From contig CAXMRU010000206.1 in NCBI GenBank assembly GCA_964195715.1, positions 1 through 11,531 on the forward strand: a stretch of DNA of 11,531 nucleotides, in the 5' to 3' direction. The translations under genes and the position numbers were made by a program. Positions within the stretch are counted from its first letter, which is position 1. Each line of letters begins with the position of its first letter. Below are positions 6,473-11,531 of the stretch, piece after piece. The notes under the pieces were generated by a model. The model had not been told where the DNA came from and did not search any database. It worked only from the letters and a program-made list of their open reading frames with translations. The stretch comes from Benthicola sp964195715 (GTDB lineage Bacteria > Gemmatimonadota > Gemmatimonadetes > Palauibacterales > Palauibacteraceae).

Positions 6473-7681
6473 TCAGGGACAGCCGATCGGCACGAGTCGA
6501 ACAGGCCCTCTTCTCTGGCGGGGCTGAACCGGTGCCGATGGTGAGAGGGTGCGGGCCTCTCCGACCCACTCCGTCCCGACGCGGCCCGCCCGGATCGTGA
6601 ACACGTCAGCCTCCGGGCCGGTGACGATACGAACCCACAGGGAATCCGCTCCGAAAGCTGCCCAAACGGACTCCAGCACTGCATCCTGGCTGCCATCGAG
6701 GACGGATACGCCGAAAACGTCATCCTCCGGCCGCGTCTCTGCGTCGATTCGACTGAGCTCGATCCTGCCGGGAAGCGATGCCACTCCGGCCGACCAGCCG
6801 GTCTCCACGCGGAAACAGGTGCCTGTCTCCGCCGCTGCCGGTGACCTCCGACGATCCGGAAGCTGGTGCCACGGATCCTGTGCGGGCTGAACGGCGCTTG
6901 GCAGAACAAAGAGCCTTGCGTTCAACGTGTCCGGCTGCGCTACGTTCTCCTCCAGACGCGACTCCCGATCCTGCTTCAGATCCGGGGCCGCGTCGACCGC
7001 GTCGAGCTCGAATTCGGCTGGCGCCACGGCGTCACTCCTCTCCCGACGCCCCAACTCCCCGGCGGCATCTGGTTCGGCCACCGTCTTCGCAGCCTCCTCT
7101 CGCCTCGAGGGTTCGGCCGCAGCGTTCTCGACGGACTCGGACTTGTTCGCTCTGTCAGGGTCTCCCGTGTCCGCGCCGAAGCCCTCGGAGGACAGAGGTG
7201 TGGCCGGCGGTGGGGCTTCGTCCTCCAGGGATCCCACGGACTGCATCTCCGCAAGCGACTCATGGTCGAGCGCGCTCTCGTGGAACGGATCGCTCCACCC
7301 CCTGTCGATCAGCACCGTGCGCCCGATCCAGCCGGCACCCAGCGCGAGCACCACGGTCGCTGCCCAGGCGAGGCGCTCGAACGAGCGTAATTTCGCGCGC
7401 AGCGAACCGCGACTCCGACCACGACCCTGGTCATCCCTCCGCAGATCTGCCTCGGCAGCCCGGGCTTGAATTTCCTCGAACGCCGGCACGCTCTCCAGGT
7501 CCGGAGTCGCCGCAGCCAGAATCTCCCCGGCTTCCGCCACGAAGTGCCGCGCGTCCTCCAGCCGCGACCTGCAGTCCGGACACGTGTCCAGATGCTTCCT
7601 GACGGACTGCCCCTCCGGCGAGTCTTTGGGGAATGCTCCGTCGATCCAGGCGTGCAGATTACCATCAGAGATGTGCGGCAT
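6473..7681 (-). CDS. Membrane anti-sigma factor with zinc-binding N-terminus and long extracytoplasmic region
   Basis: 402 residues. The N-terminus carries the anti-sigma zinc signature H30-x3-C34-x2-C37 (HLDTCPDC) after a leading HISDGNLHAWIDG, which binds and holds back the ECF sigma factor encoded just upstream. One membrane span lies at about 104-125 (LAWAATVVLALGAGWIG), leaving some 275 residues outside. That part has a low-complexity acidic, Ala/Pro/Glu-rich segment (about 130-250) and then a beta-rich domain (about 255-400) with two cysteines, Cys289 (TGTCFRVETGW) and Cys401, the penultimate residue. ATG 7681 has GGAGGAGG six bases upstream and lies inside the sigma gene, overlapping it by 17 nt; the longer open frame is rejected on that ground. 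Most anti-sigma factors of this class are around half this length, so the outer domain is likely a sensor. I do not recognise it. Confidence 0.9.
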   Translation of the reverse strand: MPHISDGNLHAWIDGAFPKDSPEGQSVRKHLDTCPDCRSRLEDARHFVAEAGEILAAATPDLESVPAFEEIQARAAEADLRRDDQGRGRSRGSLRAKLRSFERLAWAATVVLALGAGWIGRTVLIDRGWSDPFHESALDHESLAEMQSVGSLEDEAPPPATPLSSEGFGADTGDPDRANKSESVENAAAEPSRREEAAKTVAEPDAAGELGRRERSDAVAPAEFELDAVDAAPDLKQDRESRLEENVAQPDTLNARLFVLPSAVQPAQDPWHQLPDRRRSPAAAETGTCFRVETGWSAGVASLPGRIELSRIDAETRPEDDVFGVSVLDGSQDAVLESVWAAFGADSLWVRIVTGPEADVFTIRAGRVGTEWVGEARTLSPSAPVQPRQRRGPVRLVPIGCP

Positions 7682-8186
7682 CACGATCCTCCTCCGCACG
7701 GTGTGCTTCCACGAGGCGGCGTCGCGCCCGTGACAGGGTCGTTCCGACGGCGCCACGAGCCAGTCCGGTTTGCGCCGATATCTCGTCGTAGGCAAGTCCG
7801 GCATCCCAGAGCAGCAACGCCTCCCTGTCCCGATCGCTCAGGCGGTCAAGCGCGAGTCTCACGGCCTGCTCTCGATCCGACCTCTGCATTTCCTCCTCCG
7901 GGTCGGCCGCCACCGTGCCCTCCACCTCCGTACGAATCAGCGTCAAGTGGCGGCGTCTTCGAATCGCCGTCCGAGCCTCGTCCCGAGCCAGATTCCGAGC
8001 GACCGTGAAAAGCCATGATCGCGGGTCATCCGGATCAGTGCGCAGGGCACGGACGAAAGTCTCCTGAGCGAGGTCCTGAGCCCTGTCATCATCCCAAACG
8101 TACCGGTACAGGAACCGCACCAGGTCGGGGTACATCTCTTCGTAGATAGCGGCCCAATCGGCTCTCAATCCCGGTGCCTCGTCCAA
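7665..8186 (-). CDS. ECF (group 4) RNA polymerase sigma factor
   Basis: 173 residues. Region 2 spans about 20-82: MYPDLVRFLYRYVWDDDRAQ, then DLAQETFVRAL for core binding, and PRSWLFTVARNLARDEAR for -10 recognition. Region 4 spans about 109-162, with LDRLSDRDREALLLWDAGLA and the helix-turn-helix YDEISAQTGLARGAVGTTLS for -35 recognition. Regions 1 and 3 are absent, as is usual for ECF factors. The gene overlaps that of its presumed anti-sigma partner by 17 nt, the normal arrangement, and heads the run of five genes down to cstA. The start is uncertain: TTG at 8186 gives full helix 1 but has no clear ribosome binding site; TTG at codon 7 is another option, while ATG at codon 18 would cut into region 2. 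The target promoters are unknown; autoregulation is common in the family. Confidence 0.93.
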   Translation of the reverse strand: MDEAPGLRADWAAIYEEMYPDLVRFLYRYVWDDDRAQDLAQETFVRALRTDPDDPRSWLFTVARNLARDEARTAIRRRRHLTLIRTEVEGTVAADPEEEMQRSDREQAVRLALDRLSDRDREALLLWDAGLAYDEISAQTGLARGAVGTTLSRARRRLVEAHRAEEDRDAAHL

Positions 8187-8344
8187 AGAAGACAGTCGCT
8201 CACCCCGAAAAGATACACCGTGTGCGCCGGGGTGGCCTCATGTGGTTCGGGTCGGTACTGTCGCTCATACGGGATGACGATTCAGGGGGGGGAATATGCA
8301 CACCCCGGCCAATGCCCTCGCCGGTTCAGGTCCCGGGCGGCACT
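8187..8344. other. Intergenic region upstream of the sigma operon
   Basis: This 158-nt gap must hold the end of the NTF2-like gene's transcript and any promoter of the sigma operon. I see an eight-G run (8285-8292) and a weak CCGGC/GCCGG stem, but no T-tract terminator. Two GAACC motifs on the minus strand resemble ECF -35 elements, yet neither has a matching CGTC-type -10 at the right distance. Confidence 0.3.
8192..8267. repeat. Pair of 11-bp direct repeats upstream of the sigma gene
   Basis: ACAGTCGCTCA (8192-8202) and ACTGTCGCTCA (8257-8267) differ at one base and lie 65 bp apart, start to start, in the only gap upstream of the sigma operon. They could bind a regulator; chance is also possible. 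Confidence 0.3.
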
Positions 8345-8899
8345 CTACGGCAGGTATTCGCCCGGAATCGGTTCCGCCTCCGTCTCCGCCTGCCAGAAGA
8401 TGTTCACCACCCACCAACGCTGGCCGTCGTTCAGAAGCTGGAAGCTGTTGATCCCTCTGGTGAAGGGTTCTCCATCGGCCTCAGTGCGCGACTCGTACGT
8501 GCTGAAGACATGCGCGATGTGGCCGTAGCTCTGGTCCACTCTGTGGATCTCGAGCTCGAAGAACGCATTCTCCGCGAAGTAATCCGTCGAACCCTGGATC
8601 CAATCGTCCAGGCTCATGGCCCTGTAGGTGAACGCACCATCGGGGCCCGGAAACGAAGGAATCAACCTGGCATCCGGCAAGAAGAGGGAGCGCATGCGAT
8701 ACCAATCCCGCTCCGCGCCCGCCGGCCCGGAGATCACGTCGTACACCGCCTCGATGATGGAGTCGACGGACTCGACGTCCGCAGGGTCCGCTGTGGCGGG
8801 CTCGGCCTCCTGGGCCCGAAGGGCGCCCCAAGCTGGCGCCATGACCAGGACGAGCACGATCAGCACGCGGCGGAGCCGCGGCAACATGGAACAGATCAC
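8345..8899 (-). CDS. Exported NTF2-like (SnoaL-type) protein
   Basis: 184 residues. The N-terminus is a signal peptide (LRR, then VLIVLVLVMAPAWGA) with likely cleavage after ALRA (about residue 29), so the product is periplasmic. The mature part has the NTF2-like order: a first helix (DSIIEAVYDVISG), YRMRSLFLPDARLIPSF, a middle helix (SLDDWIQGSTDYFAENAFFE) and closing strands (EIHRVDQSYGHIAHVFSTYE, INSFQLLNDGQRWWVVNIFW). The last motif, with tandem Trp, is typical of secreted SnoaL-like proteins. The fold is used for binding or for isomerase-type chemistry; no catalytic residues can be assigned. GTG at 8899 overlaps the rdgB stop as GTGA and has GGAGG (8907-8911) seven bases before; ATG four codons later is a weaker choice. 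It is coupled to rdgB, but a shared role is not evident. Confidence 0.85.
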   Translation of the reverse strand: MICSMLPRLRRVLIVLVLVMAPAWGALRAQEAEPATADPADVESVDSIIEAVYDVISGPAGAERDWYRMRSLFLPDARLIPSFPGPDGAFTYRAMSLDDWIQGSTDYFAENAFFELEIHRVDQSYGHIAHVFSTYESRTEADGEPFTRGINSFQLLNDGQRWWVVNIFWQAETEAEPIPGEYLP

Positions 8900-9537
8900 C
8901 GGAAATCCTCCAGAATGGAAGCTGGTTCCAGCCAGCGGCGCAGGGCGCGAATCGCCGCCGCACGGTGACTGATGGATGCCTTCACGTCCGGAGGCAACTC
9001 GCCGAACGTTCGGCCGTGCGCAAGCAGCAGGAACAGGGGATCATATCCGAATCCGCCCTCCCCCCGTTGGGACGTAGTGATCGTGCCGTCCACCCGACCC
9101 TGCATTACCAGCGTGCGGCTTGATCCCACGAGGGCGACCGCACAGCGGTAGTGAGCTCCCCGATCCGCGTCCGGCACGCCCCGAAGCACCTCGATCAACC
9201 GGGAATTGTTCGCCTCGTCCTGTGCGGCGGACGAAGGCCCCGAAACCGCCGCGAAGCGTCGCGACCGAACGCCAGGGGCCCCATCCAGCGCATCCACGCA
9301 CAGCCCGGAATCATCGGCAATCACCTCCATGCCTGTGTGAAGTCGATAGAACCGAGCTTTCGCGAGCGCGTTCTGCTCAAACGTGTCGAAGACTTCGACC
9401 TCGTCCTCACCGGGGAGATCGCCGACCCCGTGGTCCGCCAGAGAGATCACATCCAGATCGACGCCACTGAGGAGATCCGCGATCTCTCGCAGCTTGTGAC
9501 GATTGCGTGTAGCGAGGAGGAGCGGTCGGCGCGTCAC
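8896..9537 (-). CDS. rdgB: Non-canonical purine NTP pyrophosphatase (RdgB/HAM1)
   Basis: 213 residues, slightly over the usual 195-205. It hydrolyses dITP, XTP and similar NTPs to the monophosphate plus pyrophosphate and so keeps deaminated purines out of DNA and RNA; cytoplasmic, Mg-dependent. Motifs in order: ATRNRHKLREI (9-19) at the phosphate-binding N-terminus, FEQNALAKA (53-61), ADDSGLCVDALDGAPG (74-89) with the metal/catalytic aspartates 75-76, GEGGFGYDPLF (159-169) and ISHRAAAIRAL (189-199). The usual GxxSAR/Y segment reads GVRSRRF, a mild variation. GTG at 9537 has GAGGG six to seven bases upstream; the gene starts 28 nt after ctaB ends and overlaps the following NTF2-like gene by 4 nt. 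Confident assignment. Confidence 0.95.
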   Translation of the reverse strand: MTRRPLLLATRNRHKLREIADLLSGVDLDVISLADHGVGDLPGEDEVEVFDTFEQNALAKARFYRLHTGMEVIADDSGLCVDALDGAPGVRSRRFAAVSGPSSAAQDEANNSRLIEVLRGVPDADRGAHYRCAVALVGSSRTLVMQGRVDGTITTSQRGEGGFGYDPLFLLLAHGRTFGELPPDVKASISHRAAAIRALRRWLEPASILEDFR

Positions 9538-9565
9538 GATGGCCCTCGCACTCGGCTACCGGCCG

Positions 9566-10546
9566 CTAACGACCGTTGACGGTCACGGTCGGCCCGGCCG
9601 TGGGCTCAATGCCCCGGGATCCGACCGAGTGGCCGTCCAGCGTCAGGAGCAGGAGAAGCACGGGCAGATACAGCAGCGAAACTCGGAACAGACCTCGCGC
9701 GGCCGGCGAGTCCGCCCGCAACGCGAAACGGAGTGCGCTCAAAACGTACGCGGCCGTGAGGAGAAGAGCCGCAACGGCGTATGCCTGGCCGGTCAAGCCC
9801 AACAGCACCGGCAGCAGACTGGCCGGAAGGAGCGCGACCGCGTACAGGACGGACTGCTGGCGGGTCTGTCGCGCCTCAGGATCGGTCACTCCGAGCATCT
9901 TGAGACCGCCCCGCCTGTAGTCATCCCGGTACATCCAGACCAGCGCCAGGAAGTGAGGCATCTGCCAGAAAAAGAGGATGCCGAACAGCGCCCAGGCTCC
10001 CGGATCCAGAGATCCGGTCGCAGCGGTCCACCCACCCACGATCGGAAGGGCGCCGGGCACGGCTCCGACCAGTGTGGATAGAGAGGAGACTCGCTTGAGC
10101 GGTGTGTATACGAACACGTAACTGACCAGCGCCACGAGAGCTAGCACCGCCGTAAGCGTGTTTACGAATGCGGCGAGGATGCCTACCCCGAGCATGGACG
10201 TCGCTACGGAGAACGCCACTGCAGCCGTCGTCGTAACCTTACCCGTCGGCAGCGGACGTCCGCGCGTCCGCATCATGCGTGCATCGATGTCCCGCTCAAA
10301 CACCTGGTTCAGGGCGCTCGCGCCCCCGGCGACCAGGCCGATTCCGAGCGAAGCCACGATGAGGGCCCAGCGATCCACGTCCCCGGCGGAACCCAGGAGG
10401 AAACCTGCTCCTGCCGAGATCAGCACCATCAGGGTGATCCGCGGCTTCGTCAGGGAGAAGAGGTCTCCCGGTCGATTCAGGCGAGCAGAATCCCGGGACT
10501 CGGACTTGCTGCCAGCAATGTCATCTGCTTGTCCGTCCGCGGTCAC
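9566..10546 (-). CDS. ctaB: Heme O synthase (protoheme IX farnesyltransferase)
   Basis: 326 residues, an inner-membrane UbiA-superfamily prenyltransferase that adds farnesyl to heme B, giving heme O for terminal heme-copper oxidases. The first Asp-rich site is ALNQVFERDIDARMMRTRGR (78-97) with N80, D86 and D88, followed by RPLP; next come YTPLKR (147-152), GAVPGALPIVGGW (161-173) and FFWQMPHFLALVW (192-204) with the second Asp site YRDDYRRGG (206-214). About eight or nine hydrophobic spans are visible. The first 28 residues are polar and poorly conserved. The start is GTG at 10546 with GAGG eight bases upstream; the overlapping ATG is immediately followed by a stop in its frame. No cytochrome oxidase genes are in view. 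It leads a group with rdgB and the NTF2-like gene and has a separate promoter candidate. Confidence 0.95.
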   Translation of the reverse strand: MTADGQADDIAGSKSESRDSARLNRPGDLFSLTKPRITLMVLISAGAGFLLGSAGDVDRWALIVASLGIGLVAGGASALNQVFERDIDARMMRTRGRPLPTGKVTTTAAVAFSVATSMLGVGILAAFVNTLTAVLALVALVSYVFVYTPLKRVSSLSTLVGAVPGALPIVGGWTAATGSLDPGAWALFGILFFWQMPHFLALVWMYRDDYRRGGLKMLGVTDPEARQTRQQSVLYAVALLPASLLPVLLGLTGQAYAVAALLLTAAYVLSALRFALRADSPAARGLFRVSLLYLPVLLLLLTLDGHSVGSRGIEPTAGPTVTVNGR

Positions 10547-10577
10547 ATTCAGCCTCGTCTTGATTCACTCGCAGGAT

Positions 10578-10600
10578 CCGGGAATCCGCAAGGATCCCGG
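10578..10600 (-). promoter_or_regulatory. Hairpin in the leader of ctaB
   Basis: CCGGGAATCC (10578-10587, one bulged A) pairs with GGATCCCGG (10592-10600): nine base pairs with loop GCAA in plus sense, TTGC in the sense of the gene. No U-run follows in either direction. It lies between the promoter candidate and the ctaB start, so it would be in the 5' leader; it may instead be a Rho-aided end for rfaE2. Confidence 0.4.
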
Positions 10601-10613
10601 ACAGGCGAATACG

Positions 10614-10643
10614 TATTTACACAAGAATACCGCTGAATGGCAA
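10614..10643 (-). promoter_or_regulatory. Possible ctaB promoter
   Basis: On the minus strand TTGCCA (10638-10643, five of six to the -35 consensus) precedes TAAATA (10614-10619) by 18 nt. The -10 is poor. The region also holds the 10-bp palindrome AATACGTATT (10608-10617), the most AT-rich spot of the right part, which could be an operator. Confidence 0.35.
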
Positions 10644-10657
10644 TGGAAGGGCCGATG

Positions 10658-11155
10658 CTATGCCTCGTCTCCCAACCGAATCCGCTCGATCAGGTCGGTG
10701 CTCGAGAGTCCTTCCTCAAGCGCGACCCGCACGACCTCCCCGCCTGCTTTACGAACGGCCGCGGCCCCCGCGATCTCATCCTCCGAGTAGTCCGCTCCCT
10801 TTACGAGCACGTCGGGAAGAAGACGCTCGATCAGCGCGGCTGGCGTATCCTCATCAAATACGGTTACGACGTCTACGAATCTCAGTCCAGCAAGTATTTC
10901 AGCCCTGTCCGCCTCGGACTGAAAGGGCCGCTGCGACCCCTTGAGTCGCCTCGTGGATTCGTCGGAGTTCACGGCCACGACCAGCAAATCGCCGTGGCTG
11001 CGAGCCGCACGCAGCGAGGCCAGGTGACCCCTGTGCAGGAGATCAAACACGCCGTTCGTGAACACCAGGCGGTAGTCTCTCGGTCGCCCGTGCAACCTGA
11101 GCAGCTCCTCTCGATTCAGGATGGGGGCTGGATGGAGGTGATGGGTCGAGCTCAA
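10658..11155 (-). CDS. rfaE2: Heptose 1-phosphate adenylyltransferase (RfaE2 domain, stand-alone)
   Basis: 165 residues from TTG at 11155. It activates D-glycero-beta-D-manno-heptose 1-phosphate with ATP to ADP-heptose for the LPS core, in the cytoplasm. The nucleotidyltransferase signature is VFTNGVFDLLHRGHLASLR (31-49), with catalytic HRGH at 41-44; then VVAVNSDESTRRLKG (59-73), DRAEILAGLRFVDVV (83-97), LLPDVLVKGADY (112-123) and GLSSTDLIERI (149-159). It corresponds to the C-terminal half of E. coli HldE; the kinase half must be encoded elsewhere. Start choice: homologues begin before the ILNREELL helix, and TTG at 11155 is the only plausible in-frame codon between the antiporter stop and that helix, with AAAGG about ten bases upstream; the longer frame from 11236 would overlap the antiporter. 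The usual GCFD reads GVFD. It lies 19 nt after the antiporter gene. Confidence 0.92.
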   Translation of the reverse strand: MSSTHHLHPAPILNREELLRLHGRPRDYRLVFTNGVFDLLHRGHLASLRAARSHGDLLVVAVNSDESTRRLKGSQRPFQSEADRAEILAGLRFVDVVTVFDEDTPAALIERLLPDVLVKGADYSEDEIAGAAAVRKAGGEVVRVALEEGLSSTDLIERIRLGDEA

Positions 11156-11174
11156 GTCGGCGTGACCTTTGGCC

Positions 11175-11531
11175 TCAGTAATGTGTGTCCTCCAATTGCT
11201 CGATCGAGGGGGAAGCTGTTTGCGGTTGCGCCGCAAACAGGACCTTCAGAATCGGGGGCACGATGAAGGTCGACAGCATGACCATGATGAGTAAGGCACT
11301 GTACACTTCGCCCGACAGGATTCCGGCAGTCAGTCCGATGGAGGCGAAGATGAGACCCACCTCGCCCCGGGGGACCATGCCCACGCCTATCACGAGCTTG
11401 CTGATACCCGCCCTCCGCACGGCCAGGCCCGACACCAGCTTCCCGATGATGGCGATCGCCGTGAGGGTCAGGCCGACCATGAGAACCGCCAGGTTGAAGT
11501 CCTCAGTGCCCGGTATGAACAGGTTCACGTT
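11175..11531 (-). CDS. Cation/proton antiporter (CPA2/KefB type), C-terminal part
   Basis: The frame is open from the window edge to TGA at 11175-11177, 118 residues; the start lies outside. Three to four hydrophobic spans are seen (FNLAVLMVGLTLTAIAIIGK, LIFASIGLTAGIL, YSALLIMVMLSTFIVPPIL). The segment VIGVGMVPRGEVGLIFA matches the conserved GxGMxxRGEVGL motif of Na+/H+ and K+/H+ antiporters, where the arginine-glutamate pair belongs to the ion-translocation core. The short cytoplasmic tail (about 20 residues after KVLFAAQ) lacks a TrkA-N or RCK domain, so this is the simple membrane-domain form. Ion specificity cannot be told. It probably shares a transcript with rfaE2. Confidence 0.9.
   Translation of the reverse strand, partial: NVNLFIPGTEDFNLAVLMVGLTLTAIAIIGKLVSGLAVRRAGISKLVIGVGMVPRGEVGLIFASIGLTAGILSGEVYSALLIMVMLSTFIVPPILKVLFAAQPQTASPSIEQLEDTHY

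Noticed and set aside
6778..7602. Plus-strand ORF of 274 codons opposite the anti-sigma gene
   Set aside because: Pro/Arg/Ser-rich composition typical of an antisense frame in GC-rich DNA; the minus-strand gene has zinc motif, membrane span and good start.
8285..8292. Run of eight G as a functional or slippage site
   Set aside because: Non-coding and isolated; may be chance or a sequencing-length uncertainty.
8174..8968. Plus-strand ORF of 264 codons opposite the NTF2-like gene
   Set aside because: Antisense of a gene with signal peptide and recognised fold; it also crosses the intergenic gap without a start signal.

Overview
The window is GC-rich bacterial chromosome carrying eleven protein genes in fair to good view, one of them split by the left edge and one by the right, plus a 23-codon candidate gene and one tRNA. 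No mobile element, CRISPR array or phage gene was seen. The gene set (lipoprotein penicillin-acylase homologue, CstA, a single-domain ArsA ATPase next to a small protein ending in Cys-Cys, ECF sigma with a zinc-type anti-sigma, heme O synthase, heptose-phosphate adenylyltransferase) fits a Gram-negative aerobe. My guess is Gemmatimonadota or a relative, but that rests on gene content alone and is not firm.

Left part, plus strand (1-3064): the tail of an unrecognised gene, then a secreted lipoprotein Ntn-hydrolase of the penicillin/cephalosporin acylase family, then a double ACT-domain protein behind a leader of about 140 nt that can fold into two adjacent hairpins.

Middle, minus strand (8186 down to 3146): a compact run of an ECF sigma factor, a membrane anti-sigma factor with a long extracytoplasmic part, a 95-residue protein ending in Cys-Cys, an ArsA/GET3-type ATPase and a CstA-type transporter. 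Junctions are 17-nt overlap, 2-nt gap, about 16-nt gap and 4-nt GTGA overlap, so this is almost surely one coupled operon. After cstA come a possible promoter, a 23-residue hydrophobic peptide with a strong Shine-Dalgarno sequence, a hairpin and tRNA-Pro(UGG). I consider the sigma/anti-sigma/CC-protein/ArsA/CstA locus the most interesting unit: it looks like a regulated envelope module that has not been assigned a job.

Right part, minus strand (11531 down to 8345): the end of a cation/proton antiporter, a stand-alone RfaE2 domain for ADP-heptose synthesis (implying LPS), a 111-nt spacer with a possible promoter and a hairpin, then ctaB (heme O synthase), rdgB (house-cleaning NTPase) and an exported NTF2-like protein, the last two overlapping by 4 nt.
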